Positions 8,675 through 17,133 of a DNA stretch of 64,000 nt are shown here, piece after piece. Source of the stretch: Klebsiella oxytoca NBRC 105695 (GTDB taxonomy: Bacteria; Pseudomonadota; Gammaproteobacteria; Enterobacterales; Enterobacteriaceae); the NCBI RefSeq assembly GCF_001598695.1, contig NZ_BCZK01000001.1, positions 310,001 through 374,000 of the forward strand. The letters run 5' to 3'. The notes under the pieces were generated by a model. It was not told the origin of the DNA. It saw only the letters and a program-made list of their open reading frames with translations, and ran no database searches. Position 1 is the first letter of the stretch; each line of letters starts with the position of its first letter. The position numbers and the translations under genes are program-made.

Positions 8675-9385
8675 TCACTCCCTGATGGGATCCAGGTAAC
8701 GTATTTTCCGGGTGACATAAAAACCACCGTCAAGCGTTAACATCGCGCCATTAAAACTGTGAATTTGCGGATCGGTTAACAGCGCGCAGGTTTTGGCTAT
8801 CTCCATTGCGCCAGTATATTCCAGCAGCGGAATACCATCATCTTTATGTAACTCTCTGAGCTGCTCGACGAACGTTTTTTGCTGCGGATCCTCTCTGGTG
8901 AAACCGCGAAACAGGGTGTTGATTTTTATGCCATAGGATACCAGTTCCTGAATGCCGGAGCGGCAGGTATTCATCAGCGCTAGCTGGCTGGCGGCACCGT
9001 AAGAATAATACTCCGTCGGCACCAGCGCGGCGATGTGCGCCAGCGTGACGACGCGCCCCTCAACCCCCTGTTGCACCATCTTTTTACAGGCGCTTTGTAC
9101 CCACCATAGTCCGCGTTCCAGGTCGTCGTTCATGGTGTTCGCAATAATATTATCATCGTCGTCCAGCATTGAGCCACGAAGCGGCGGCGGAGAAATATAA
9201 ATGAAAGCGTTTAGCTTTCGCCCGTCAATAATAATGGTATTGATAGCCTGATTTATTTTTTCATATTCGGTTTGCTGGCTAAAATAAACCTCCCAACCCT
9301 GCTGTAAATACAGATTTTCCAGGGTGGATAGCAGTTCGGGTTCGGCCTTGCCGCCAGCAATCAGAATCGTATTTTTGTGTTCCAT
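8675..9385 (-). CDS. SDR-fold protein lacking the catalytic and cofactor motifs (putative pseudoenzyme)
   Basis: The 236-residue product aligns along its length with short-chain dehydrogenases and ends with an SDR-like LTLDGGF segment. The glycine-rich TGxxxGxG cofactor loop reads IAGGKAEPEL, and the NNAG motif is replaced by ISPPP. The catalytic Ser region reads TLAHIA, and the YxxxK motif reads YYSYGAASQ with no lysine in register. Start at ATG 9385 is preferred over ATG 9391 because AGGAG then has 7-base spacing. The gene follows the canonical SDR gene by 14 bases. It may be a structural or regulatory partner of that enzyme, for example in a heteromeric dehydrogenase. A role as an independent dehydrogenase looks unlikely. 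Function is otherwise unknown. Confidence 0.78.
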   Translation of the reverse strand: MEHKNTILIAGGKAEPELLSTLENLYLQQGWEVYFSQQTEYEKINQAINTIIIDGRKLNAFIYISPPPLRGSMLDDDDNIIANTMNDDLERGLWWVQSACKKMVQQGVEGRVVTLAHIAALVPTEYYSYGAASQLALMNTCRSGIQELVSYGIKINTLFRGFTREDPQQKTFVEQLRELHKDDGIPLLEYTGAMEIAKTCALLTDPQIHSFNGAMLTLDGGFYVTRKIRYLDPIRE

Positions 9386-9399
9386 CGTCATTCTCCTGA

Positions 9400-10173
9400 T
9401 TAAATACAGCGGATATGCTGGCCGCCATCAATTTTAATAAAATCACCGGTAACTACCGCGCCTTTGTCCCCGGCTAAATACACTGCAGCCGCGCCAAGCT
9501 CTTCGATGGTTGCTGGTTGACCAACAGGAATTGTCGCCAGCAGTTTCTTGCGTCCCTCGCGCGTGGCCAGTTCAGGTTTAGGATCGTTGATATTAGTATC
9601 GACAAACCCCGGCCAGAGCTGGTTCACCGTGATGCCGTAGCGTGCCAGCTCGAAGGCCATCGACTGACTCATCTGATCGATAGCAGCTTTGGTGGCAGCG
9701 TAGACTCCCATCAGCGCCATTGGACGGCGCGCGTGGCCTGAGGCAACGTTGATGATGCGCCCGCGGATCCTTTTTTTTACCATCATGCGGGCTGCGTGGC
9801 GGGCGCAGTCATAGGTTCCTTTAATATTGATATTCACCGCATGGTCAAAAGCCGGTTTACTGATTTCGAGGAACGGTTCCCAGACGCATACGCCGGCGTT
9901 GTTAACCAGAATATCGAGGCGTCCAAAGTGAGTATCGATATCATTAAACATTTGGCGTACTTGTTCAGGATTGGATATATCGGCCTGGACAAGCAGGGCG
10001 CGCCTTCCGAGTCCGCGGATAATGCCGGCAACTTGTTCTGCTTCTTCTGGATTCACAACGTAGTTGATGACGATATCAGCGCCAGCTTCGGCAAGGGCGC
10101 AGGCAATACCTTTGCCGATCCCTTTCATATTTCCCGCACCCGTCACCAGTGCGACCTGGTTATGTAGATTCAC
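9400..10173 (-). CDS. SDR-family NAD(P)-dependent oxidoreductase (3-oxoacyl-reductase type)
   Basis: The 257-residue product is a classical SDR. It has a TGAGNMKGIG cofactor loop (residues 11-20, slightly longer than the usual form), NNAG at 91-94, Ser145 in NVASGH and the catalytic Tyr158-Lys162 pair in YAATK. Translation starts at a GTG (10173) with AGGAG 7 bases upstream. It is the first gene of the seven-gene operon, directly behind a promoter region shared with the FCD-type regulator. It probably oxidises a sugar or sugar-acid alcohol group, or reduces the corresponding ketone. The next gene is a degenerate relative, which makes a two-subunit arrangement possible. The fold is certain, the substrate is not. 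Confidence 0.87.
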   Translation of the reverse strand: MNLHNQVALVTGAGNMKGIGKGIACALAEAGADIVINYVVNPEEAEQVAGIIRGLGRRALLVQADISNPEQVRQMFNDIDTHFGRLDILVNNAGVCVWEPFLEISKPAFDHAVNINIKGTYDCARHAARMMVKKRIRGRIINVASGHARRPMALMGVYAATKAAIDQMSQSMAFELARYGITVNQLWPGFVDTNINDPKPELATREGRKKLLATIPVGQPATIEELGAAAVYLAGDKGAVVTGDFIKIDGGQHIRCI

Positions 10174-10241
10174 GACTTTCTCCTTTTAGTGTGCAACACA
10201 TGATGAACGCATCCTGCGTTGACGATATCTTAGTCACTTAA

Positions 10242-10267
10242 TCAACAACTGATATATTAGTTGGTTA
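10242..10267. promoter_or_regulatory. Imperfect palindrome, probable operator of the divergent GntR-type regulator
   Basis: An inverted repeat with arms AACAACT and AGTTGGTT around an AT-rich 8-base centre lies between the SDR operon and the regulator gene. The arms pair with one internal mismatch. Position and symmetry suit a dimeric FCD-type repressor. Binding is inferred. Confidence 0.5.
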
Positions 10268-10426
10268 TTAGATTTGCACTTCGTGAAAAAAACATCCATC
10301 ATCTGTTGGGCTAAATACGATGTCGATCACAAGTTTTGTCGTAACTGTTTAATTAACTGAGAATTTTCGATTTTCATTTTTGCTGTATTGCGCGGATAAT
10401 GCTGCAATTCAGCAGGGAGAACGCTA

Positions 10427-11077
10427 ATGAATCCACCCGTCAATAAAATGAATCAGGCCTATGAAGCCATTGAAAGCATGATTATTTTTCAGGATCTTGC
10501 GCCAGGCTCGATGGTGTCTGAAGCGCAGCTCATGGAGCTGACCGGCTTTGGTCGTAGCCCGGTAAGGGAAGCGTTACAGCGTCTGGCCAATGACCGACTG
10601 GTGGAAATCTATCCCTATAAGGGCGTATTTATTCCGGCGATTTCCGTTGAAGTACAGCTCAAGGTTCTGGAGCTACGCCGCTGTGTAGGCGAGTTCGCTG
10701 TGCGTCTTGCGACCCGGCGTGGCACGCACCAGCAGAAGAAAGAGATGCTGCTGCTGGCGGAATCTTTTGAGGCGATTAGCGATATTTCGCATATGCGGCA
10801 GTTCGGCGCGCTGTTGAAACAAACCTATGCCTTGATTGGCCTGGCCGCCGAGAACGAATATCTCCAGCCGTGCCTTTCTCCGCTACAGGGGCTTTCTAGT
10901 CGTTTCTGGTTTGCGCAGCTTAGCGCCAGCAACCAGCAAGAGCTGGTAAAAGCATCGCAGCTGAATGCCACCATGCTGCGTAATATCTGTCATGGTGACG
11001 AAGAACTGGCTGCCAGCGCGTCGAAAAACGTCAACGATTACTTCACCGAGTTTACCTATAAGTCTCTAACTCGCTGA
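10427..11077 (+). CDS. GntR-family transcriptional regulator with FCD domain
   Basis: The 216-residue product has a GntR winged helix at about residues 8-70 (AQLMELTGFGRSPVREALQRLANDRLVE region) and a shortened C-terminal FCD-type helical domain. GGGAG lies 9 bases before the ATG. It is divergent from the seven-gene SDR/MFS/enolase operon and separated from it by 253 bases that contain an inverted repeat, so it is the likely local regulator of that operon. The window thus has two FCD regulators, one for each minus-strand catabolic transcript. Its stop lies 19 bases before vsr, an unusual neighbour. The ligand is unknown. Confidence 0.85.
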   Translation: MNPPVNKMNQAYEAIESMIIFQDLAPGSMVSEAQLMELTGFGRSPVREALQRLANDRLVEIYPYKGVFIPAISVEVQLKVLELRRCVGEFAVRLATRRGTHQQKKEMLLLAESFEAISDISHMRQFGALLKQTYALIGLAAENEYLQPCLSPLQGLSSRFWFAQLSASNQQELVKASQLNATMLRNICHGDEELAASASKNVNDYFTEFTYKSLTR

Positions 11078-11096
11078 TTAAAATATGAGATTAACC

Positions 11097-11591
11097 ATGG
11101 CCGACGTTCACGATAAAGCCACCCGTAGTAAAAACATGCGCGCGATCGGCACCCGCGATACGGCAATTGAGAAACGGCTGGCGGGGCTGCTGGCGCGTGC
11201 CGGTTTTTCCTTTACCGTACAGGACGCCGCGCTCCCCGGCCGCCCGGATTTTGTGGTATCAGACTATCAGTGCGTAATCTTTACTCACGGCTGCTTCTGG
11301 CACCATCACGACTGTTATCTGTTTAAGGTGCCCGCGACGAGAACCGAATTCTGGCTCGACAAGATAGCCAAAAACGTGGCGCGCGATCGCCGGGATATCG
11401 GGCGACTGGTGGAGCAGGGATGGCGGGTGCTGGTGGTCTGGGAATGCGCGCTGCGCGGGCGAAAGAAGCTTAACGACGAAGCGCTGGGCGAACGACTGGA
11501 AGAGTGGATCTGCGGCGGCGATCGGTGCGCGCAGATCGATACTCAAGGCATAGGTCTGTTAGACGTTACTTCTGCGCCTTACAGGACGTAA
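11097..11591 (+). CDS. vsr: Very short patch repair endonuclease
   Basis: Vsr nicks DNA 5' of the T in T:G mismatches that arise by deamination of 5-methylcytosine in Dcm sites, starting very-short-patch repair. The 164-residue product opens with MADVHDKATRSKNMRAIGTRDTAIE-like sequence close to E. coli Vsr and contains the PGRPDFV and FTHGCFWHHHDC motifs, with the catalytic Asp and zinc-binding Cys/His residues. The start at 11097 matches the E. coli protein; an ATG 12 bases upstream is less likely. The protein is about 8 residues longer than E. coli Vsr at the C terminus. The usual overlapping dcm gene is absent; a GntR-type regulator precedes instead. Its last 26 bases overlap the convergent yedA gene. 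Confidence 0.95.
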   Translation: MADVHDKATRSKNMRAIGTRDTAIEKRLAGLLARAGFSFTVQDAALPGRPDFVVSDYQCVIFTHGCFWHHHDCYLFKVPATRTEFWLDKIAKNVARDRRDIGRLVEQGWRVLVVWECALRGRKKLNDEALGERLEEWICGGDRCAQIDTQGIGLLDVTSAPYRT

Positions 11592-12477
11592 TCTCGCGAC
11601 GAACCGGGAACAGGTATTTGCCGAGCGTCACCAGAATGACCGCAAAAATTATGATGCCGAGCGCCAGCCACTCTACGGGAGATAAGCTTTCCCCGGCAAA
11701 ACCGGTGCCCAGCAGGACGGCGACTACCGGGTTGACGTAGGCATAGCTGGTCGCCACGGCTGGCGTCACGTTACGAATTAAATACATATAGGCGTTGATG
11801 GCGATAAGCGATCCGAAGATAGCCAGATAGGCGACGGCAAAAATGCCGGACCATGATGGCATCTGGGTTAACTTTTCCCCAGTCAGTGAGGACGCTATCA
11901 TTAGCACGATCCCTGCCGCCAGCATCTCAATGGCGCCCGCCATCATTCCGGTCGGTAGCTCGATTCGCGAACCGTAGACGGAGCCAAAGGCCCAGCTCAT
12001 CGAGCCGATCAGAATCAGCAGCGCTCCCCAGGGGTTACCATTCAGGTTGCCGCCGCTGTTAAGCAGAACAATACCTGCCAGACCTATCGCGATCCCTAAC
12101 CACTCAAGCTTGCGGGTCGCTATACCAAAAAAACGGCTAAAACATAGGGTAAACAACGGTACCGTCGCGACCATGACTGCCGCAATACCTGAGGGGACGT
12201 GCTGGTGTTCGGCAAGCGTCACAAAACCATTGCCTACGGCCAGCAGCAAAACTCCGATCAGCGCCGCGTTGAGCAGCGGTTTGCGCGACGGTAGCTTATG
12301 GCCCGTGGCCAGCAACCAGGCGAGCAGCACCGCGCCAGCGGAAAGAAAGCGCACGCCAGCCATCATCAGCGGAGGCCAACTGGCGACGCCAACGGCGATA
12401 GCGAAATAGGTGGAACCCCAGATGATATACAGCGCAAACAACGCCCCGATGAGCGGCAACAGCTGACGGGTAGACAT
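11566..12477 (-). CDS. yedA: EamA/DMT-superfamily transporter YedA
   Basis: The 303-residue inner-membrane product has about ten transmembrane helices arranged as two EamA repeats and begins with an ALFALYIIWGSTYFAI-type first helix. It matches E. coli YedA in sequence and position. The family comprises drug/metabolite exporters; the physiological substrate of YedA is not settled. The ATG at 12477 has AGGAAG immediately upstream. It converges with vsr and overlaps its 3' end, the same arrangement as in E. coli. Confidence 0.92.
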   Translation of the reverse strand: MSTRQLLPLIGALFALYIIWGSTYFAIAVGVASWPPLMMAGVRFLSAGAVLLAWLLATGHKLPSRKPLLNAALIGVLLLAVGNGFVTLAEHQHVPSGIAAVMVATVPLFTLCFSRFFGIATRKLEWLGIAIGLAGIVLLNSGGNLNGNPWGALLILIGSMSWAFGSVYGSRIELPTGMMAGAIEMLAAGIVLMIASSLTGEKLTQMPSWSGIFAVAYLAIFGSLIAINAYMYLIRNVTPAVATSYAYVNPVVAVLLGTGFAGESLSPVEWLALGIIIFAVILVTLGKYLFPVRREITSCKAQK

Positions 12478-12660
12478 ACTTCCTCACGACGGTGCAGAGA
12501 TAGAAAGGAGACGTATAGTAAACGTGAAAACTATCGTGCTGGCGAGCGCTTTAGTTAGCCTGCCGCGGTTAAATTTATGTTGACTAAGAACGCCAGTGGG
12601 CGAAAAAGCGCTTTTGCTTCATACTTCATGAGGAACAATCATAAATGAAGGAATGCAATT

Positions 12661-13572
12661 TTGGCGGGAAGTAGTCTATTAACCTTATTGGATGATATTG
12701 CCACTTTACTCGATGATATTTCGGTCATGGGGAAACTGGCGGCAAAAAAAACGGCAGGCGTATTGGGTGATGATTTATCGCTTAATGCTCAGCAGGTAAC
12801 CGGCGTGCGGGCCAACCGTGAATTGCCGGTGGTATGGGGCGTAGCTAAAGGCTCATTGATCAATAAAGTGATTCTGGTGCCGCTGGCGCTGTTGATTAGC
12901 GCTTTTATCCCGTGGGCGATTACGCCACTGCTGATGCTGGGTGGCGCCTTCTTGTGCTTTGAAGGCGTCGAGAAGGTGGTGCACACTCTGCAGGCGCGTA
13001 AACATAAAGAGGATCCGCAGGTTCGCCAGCAGCGGCTTGAAGCCCTGGCCAATCAGGACCCGATGGCGTTTGAACGAGATAAGGTAAAAGGCGCGGTGCG
13101 CACAGATTTTATTCTGTCTGCGGAAATTGTCGCGATTACCCTCGGGATTGTAGCTGAAGCGCCGTTATTAAATCAGATTCTGATTTTGTCCGGCATTGCG
13201 CTGCTGGTGACGGTGGGGGTGTACGGTCTGGTGGGGGTTATCGTCAAGCTTGATGATATGGGCTACTGGCTGGTGGAGAAAAGCAGTGCGCTGGCGCAGT
13301 GGACAGGGAAAGCTTTACTGGCGATTGCGCCTCGTCTGATGAAGGTGCTGTCCATCGTCGGCACCCTGGCGATGTTCCTGGTCGGCGGCGGCATTGTGGT
13401 CCACGGTATCACGCCGCTGCACCATGCCATTGAAAATCTGGCTCAGGGGCAGAATGGCGTCATTGCCTCGCTGCTGCCAACGGCTGCAAATCTGGTGCTG
13501 GGATTCATTATTGGCGCCATCGTGCTGGCCGTGGTGAAAGCGATAGCCGCTCTTCGCGGTTCTACGGAGTAA
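12661..13572 (+). CDS. yedI: DUF808-family inner-membrane protein YedI
   Basis: The 303-residue product matches E. coli YedI almost throughout ([19 protein letters not shown] at the start, with several hydrophobic segments after residue 80). Translation starts at TTG 12661, supported by AAGGA 9 bases upstream and by the conserved first residues. DUF808 proteins are multi-pass membrane proteins of unknown function. It is followed by yodC in the same direction, as in E. coli. Confidence 0.93.
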   Translation: MAGSSLLTLLDDIATLLDDISVMGKLAAKKTAGVLGDDLSLNAQQVTGVRANRELPVVWGVAKGSLINKVILVPLALLISAFIPWAITPLLMLGGAFLCFEGVEKVVHTLQARKHKEDPQVRQQRLEALANQDPMAFERDKVKGAVRTDFILSAEIVAITLGIVAEAPLLNQILILSGIALLVTVGVYGLVGVIVKLDDMGYWLVEKSSALAQWTGKALLAIAPRLMKVLSIVGTLAMFLVGGGIVVHGITPLHHAIENLAQGQNGVIASLLPTAANLVLGFIIGAIVLAVVKAIAALRGSTE

Positions 13573-13647
13573 ATGTGCTATCTATCATGCAAAGTGGTTC
13601 ACCTTCGTCTAAGGTAAATCTGTTTCTTCCTGATACCGGAGGCAAAA

Positions 13648-13827
13648 ATGGTCTTGTTGGTCAGTGATGAAGTGAGACGCAAAAACGGCGGCCCCCGCAT
13701 GGTCGTTACCGGATTCGCCAGCGGCATGGTGGAATGTCGTTGGTATGACGGTTACGGCGTAAAGCGCGAGGCATTTCGTGAGGATGAACTTATCCGTGGA
13801 GGAGGAGGGAAGCTGAACCGCACCTGA
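13648..13827 (+). CDS. yodC: Small DUF2158-type protein YodC
   Basis: A 59-codon frame with GGAGG 5 bases before its ATG encodes a protein close to E. coli YodC. The shared core is GGPRMVVTGFASGMVECRWY and the following KREAF. The family is uncharacterised and consists of a compact beta-rich domain. Its place between yedI and dgcQ is the E. coli order. The tail (RGGGGKLNRT) differs from E. coli. A terminator follows immediately. Confidence 0.88.
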   Translation: MVLLVSDEVRRKNGGPRMVVTGFASGMVECRWYDGYGVKREAFREDELIRGGGGKLNRT

Positions 13828-13838
13828 CCCTCCATCAG

Positions 13839-13863
13839 CGCCCGGCATCCGTCGGGCGTTTTC
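13839..13863 (+). terminator. Rho-independent terminator after yodC
   Basis: CGCCCG and CGGGCG arms (13839-13844 and 13853-13858) enclose an 8-base loop and are followed by a run of four T. Confidence 0.75.
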
Positions 13864-13897
13864 ATATTGTGAATTATTTTACCAACAGGGAGCGTGG

Positions 13898-13942
13898 ATG
13901 AAGTTTGCTTCTTTAACCGTGCTGCGAGAAAACGATGGATAA
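13898..13942 (+). CDS. Short leader frame overlapping the dgcQ start (possible translational coupling)
   Basis: A 14-codon frame starts at ATG 13898 behind AGGGAG (13887-13892, 5-base spacing), the best ribosome binding site in this region. Its TAA stop (13940-13942) overlaps the beginning of dgcQ (ATG 13935), which itself has only a weak GAGA upstream. The peptide would read MKFASLTVLRENDG. Ribosomes ending here could re-initiate at dgcQ. I know of no described homologue, and the frame is short enough to be chance, so the call is tentative. Confidence 0.4.
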   Translation: MKFASLTVLRENDG

Positions 13943-15602
13943 GCTGATGTGGGTGAAAAAGCTGCGCCAGATTTTAAGCCCCGGATATGTGGTTAACCTC
14001 TGTTTTTTTATCGTCTTCTGCTTCTCTACGCTGTTGATATGGCGTGAGATCAAGGTTCTGGAAGAAGCCTACGTCGCTAACCAGCGCAACAACCTTGAAA
14101 ACGTGGCACATGAATTTGACAGCCTGCTGCAATTTAATATCGACAGAATGATTTTTTTTCGTAACGGCATGCATTCCGCGCTGGAGACGCCGTTAGATTT
14201 TGCCGTGCTGCGCAAGGCCGAAGAGAGTTATTTAGCGAAGCGACACGATCCGATCTGGTCAGTTGAGATTCACAATCGACGAACGCTGCCGGTCTACGGT
14301 GTTGCCGATGCCTTTATCGACGGCGACGAACTTCTTTCCCGCGACACTCCCTTTTCCGGGAACGAGCTGATGGCTACCCTTGAACTCGGTTATATGCTGC
14401 GCCTGGCCAATAACAACCGGGGTTTCGCTAAGCGTATGCTGTACGTGTCGCGCAGCGGCTTTTTTATCACCACTGAGCCGCTGAAAAATTCGACGCAGGC
14501 GCTGGCGCTCTATTCCCAGGCTACGAGCGATGCCTGGTTTACCCGCCAAACGCAGCGTAATAACCCTGCTCGCGGTATCGTATGGCAAACATTTTCCGGC
14601 GATGAATCGCCGCGTGAAATACCGGTGATAACGGCGTCTATTCCGCTTGATTTCCAGCGTTTCTGGCTCGGTGTCCTGGCGATGGACTTCTCGGTACAGG
14701 AGATGAAGGCGTTTCTGGTCAATGCGATAAAGACGGGTGAGGAAGGCGAGTATCAGCTTTATGATAATCAACTTAATTTGATAGCTTCTTCTGCGCCGGG
14801 CAACGTGCTGACGCTGCTGTCTACGCATGAACAGGAGATGCTGAAGCGCGCTTTTGCTGGTGAGAATCAGGGGGGGATTCGCCTGGTTACCCGTTATATC
14901 AGCTGGGAGAAGATCCGCAATTTTGATGGGGTGCTAATCCGTATTCACACTATTCAGGAGGGGGTACGCGGCGACTTTGGCAGCATCACTATTGCCCTGA
15001 TGCTGATGTGGTTAATGTTCACCCTGATGTTGATGATCTCGTGGTTCGTAATTCGGCGAATGGTGCGCAATATGAGTATGCTGCAGACCTCCCTCGAATG
15101 GCAGGCATGGCATGATGCGTTGACCCGCCTGTTAAATCGGGGGGCGTTATTTGAACGCGCCACGGCAGCTGCTCGCCAGAGCGAACGCCTGAAGCGTCCA
15201 GTGGCGGTGATTCAACTCGATCTTGATTACTTTAAAAGCGTTAACGATCGGTACGGGCATCATGCGGGGGATCGCGTGCTGACGCTGGTGGCCAGTACTA
15301 TCGCCAGCCATATTCGCGAAGGCGATTTTGCAGGGAGGGTTGGTGGAGAAGAATTCTGCATCGTCCTGCCTGATACCAGACTAAAAGAGGCGACGGCCAT
15401 TGCAGAACGGATCCGTATACGGGTCAATAGTCGTGAAATTTTACTCGGCAACAGCGCCTCTTTACGTATCACCGCGTCGTTTGGAGTGAGCTGCAGTGAG
15501 GATTCCAGCGACTACAGCTTTGAGAACCTGCAGTCGGTTGCCGATCATCGTTTGTATCTTGCCAAGCAAAACGGGCGCAATCAGGTATGTGCGGACGGGT
15601 GA
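13935..15602 (+). CDS. dgcQ: Membrane-bound diguanylate cyclase
   Basis: The 555-residue product makes cyclic di-GMP from two GTP. It has an N-terminal membrane helix (about residues 18-38), a long periplasmic sensor region, a second helix (about 352-376) and a C-terminal GGDEF domain whose active-site loop reads GGEEF. An inhibitory RxxD site (REGD) lies five residues before that loop, so product inhibition is expected. Sequence and position match E. coli DgcQ (YedQ), implicated in cellulose regulation. The start overlaps the stop of a 14-codon leader frame with a better ribosome binding site. The E. coli neighbour yedP is missing downstream. Confidence 0.93.
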   Translation: MDKLMWVKKLRQILSPGYVVNLCFFIVFCFSTLLIWREIKVLEEAYVANQRNNLENVAHEFDSLLQFNIDRMIFFRNGMHSALETPLDFAVLRKAEESYLAKRHDPIWSVEIHNRRTLPVYGVADAFIDGDELLSRDTPFSGNELMATLELGYMLRLANNNRGFAKRMLYVSRSGFFITTEPLKNSTQALALYSQATSDAWFTRQTQRNNPARGIVWQTFSGDESPREIPVITASIPLDFQRFWLGVLAMDFSVQEMKAFLVNAIKTGEEGEYQLYDNQLNLIASSAPGNVLTLLSTHEQEMLKRAFAGENQGGIRLVTRYISWEKIRNFDGVLIRIHTIQEGVRGDFGSITIALMLMWLMFTLMLMISWFVIRRMVRNMSMLQTSLEWQAWHDALTRLLNRGALFERATAAARQSERLKRPVAVIQLDLDYFKSVNDRYGHHAGDRVLTLVASTIASHIREGDFAGRVGGEEFCIVLPDTRLKEATAIAERIRIRVNSREILLGNSASLRITASFGVSCSEDSSDYSFENLQSVADHRLYLAKQNGRNQVCADG

Positions 15603-15799
15603 TGTATCATTTATCGTGTGAATAAAATGAATTTAAATCATCCGTTTTGGCTATTTTAGTGAGATTATTCTTAAAAACATTGAGCGATGCGCAAACGTTC
15701 GTGGAAGAATAAATAGCGAGAGTCCTTGCCTGGCGAGCGTTGCCAGCGCAGGCGGCTTTCTTGACCCCATTTTTCAATAATTTACTCCATGAATGTTTG

Positions 15800-15828
15800 T
15801 TGTCATGCAAAATAATTGAGGGTAATGT
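15800..15828 (+). promoter_or_regulatory. dsrA promoter
   Basis: TTGTCA (15800-15805) and TAATGT (15823-15828) are separated by 17 bases and end about 5 bases before the predicted DsrA 5' end. The sequence between dgcQ and this promoter (15603-15799) shows no gene that I can support. Confidence 0.55.
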
Positions 15829-15832
15829 TTGT

Positions 15833-15920
15833 AGCGCATCGGATATCCTGGTGTAACGAATTTTCAAGTGCTTCTTGCATTAGCAAGTTTCATCCCGACT
15901 CCTGCGAGTCGGGATTTTTT
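15833..15920 (+). ncRNA. dsrA: DsrA regulatory small RNA
   Basis: About 88 bases match E. coli DsrA closely: the blocks CCTGGTGTAACGAATTTT, AAGTGCTTCTTGC and AGCAAGTTTCATCCCGAC are in order and followed by the terminator. DsrA is an Hfq-dependent RNA that opens the rpoS leader for translation and represses hns. The rpoS-pairing 5' half is well conserved. The terminator stem (15892-15901 with 15906-15915) has a changed loop, CTGC, but compensating arms. The position between dgcQ and yodD matches E. coli apart from the missing yedP. The 5' end is set by alignment to the E. coli RNA from memory. Confidence 0.92.
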
Positions 15921-15921
15921 T
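15892..15921 (+). terminator. Intrinsic terminator of dsrA
   Basis: ATCCCGACTC and GAGTCGGGAT arms surround a 4-base loop and are followed by seven T. Confidence 0.9.
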
Positions 15922-15931
15922 CGCGCAACGA

Positions 15932-16147
15932 TCAGCGATTAGCTTCGGTAACGCTAAAGTCATGGATATCGAGTTCAAAGGCCTCGGCCAGCTCGCGCCA
16001 GGTATGGTAACCCCGGCCATCAATGCTGACGTGATGAGGATCGTCTTGCGTTCGCTGGACTTCACTTTCGCTGATTTCATTAATCGCCGCCAGCAGGGCG
16101 TCAACATCAACGCTTCCCGTGCCTTTGTGCTCTTTGGCGATTTTCAT
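15932..16147 (-). CDS. yodD: Small stress-associated protein YodD
   Basis: The 71-residue product matches E. coli YodD (VDVDALLAAINEISESEV and the C-terminal YHTWRELAEAFELDIHDF stretch), with a slightly shorter N terminus. In E. coli yodD expression rises under peroxide, cadmium and acid stress; the molecular function is unknown. It converges on dsrA, with its stop about 10 bases after the DsrA terminator. It was chosen over two longer overlapping frames because of this clear family match. Confidence 0.9.
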   Translation of the reverse strand: MKIAKEHKGTGSVDVDALLAAINEISESEVQRTQDDPHHVSIDGRGYHTWRELAEAFELDIHDFSVTEANR

Positions 16148-16276
16148 TTCGGCTACCTCGCTTAACTCAGACAGGGCTCCTTAAGTATAGACGGTCTACA
16201 AAAACAGCAGTTGCCCGGCCGGACACTGCGCGATCGGCAGTTTTGTTCTACACTGGCTCAAAAATAGAGGAGATGA

Positions 16277-16468
<192 letters not shown>

Positions 16469-16509
16469 TTCGCCGCGAGTGAACTGGCGGCAGCGGCCGC
16501 CAGCGTTTT

Positions 16510-17133
16510 TCAACGCAGGTTGACGTGAATTCCGGATGTGATGTTTTCGGTCAGGCGGACGATGTGATAAATCACCTGTTTATTGTGGGTTTGAATCTTC
16601 TTTTTAATATTGCCCTTGTGCGAGGACACGGTCTTGGCCTTAATGTTCATCTGCGCTGATATGTGAGAGGTTCCGTGTCCGGCCATCCACATCTGAAGCA
16701 TATTTGATTCGGTCTGGCTTAAGGTCAGCGTGGGAATATTAATCCGGGCAGCACGATAGTTCTCATATTTAAGACGGTTGGCGAGAATGTCATCAAGGTC
16801 TTTTTCGGTCAGCGATTTCGAGCACACGAGTAAGTTTTTGCGCACCAGCAGGTAATGGTCGAAATGAATATTGGCCAGCGACATAAAGATAATGAATAGC
16901 GTGGCGGGATACTGGCTGATGATTTGTCGGACAAGCTGGTTGCTCTCTTCATGATGAATAAAACAATCCTCATTGATAAATACTACGGCAGGGCGGCTGG
17001 CTTCACACATTGCCTTCAGGTTTGACGCACTCTGTACTTCTGCGATCTCACGCTTCTTTACCCCCCTGCTTGTCAGGTACCCGGTTAATCCCAGCCGGGT
17101 GAAGCTGCATAAATCCATGATAATCGTTGACAT
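16510..17133 (-). CDS. rcsA: Capsule synthesis activator RcsA
   Basis: RcsA is an unstable LuxR-type co-regulator that pairs with RcsB to activate capsular polysaccharide genes. The 207-residue product keeps the N-terminal [20 protein letters not shown] segment and a C-terminal LuxR helix-turn-helix (about residues 140-195; [32 protein letters not shown]). The middle region is more divergent from E. coli. Its upstream region has two RcsAB-box-like sites, consistent with autoactivation. In E. coli the fliE-fliR cluster lies next to rcsA; here the next gene is yedD. In encapsulated Klebsiella relatives this is a key virulence and capsule regulator. Confidence 0.95.
   Translation of the reverse strand: MSTIIMDLCSFTRLGLTGYLTSRGVKKREIAEVQSASNLKAMCEASRPAVVFINEDCFIHHEESNQLVRQIISQYPATLFIIFMSLANIHFDHYLLVRKNLLVCSKSLTEKDLDDILANRLKYENYRAARINIPTLTLSQTESNMLQMWMAGHGTSHISAQMNIKAKTVSSHKGNIKKKIQTHNKQVIYHIVRLTENITSGIHVNLR

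Noticed and set aside
1-11077. Sulfoquinovose Entner-Doudoroff pathway
   Set aside because: SDR, mutarotase and IlvD-type dehydratase fit in part, but no sulfoquinovosidase, lactonase or aldolase of that pathway is present and two enolase-type enzymes are unexplained.
15607-15867. 86-codon minus-strand frame between dgcQ and yodD
   Set aside because: It covers the DsrA promoter and 5' end in antisense and has no recognisable similarity.
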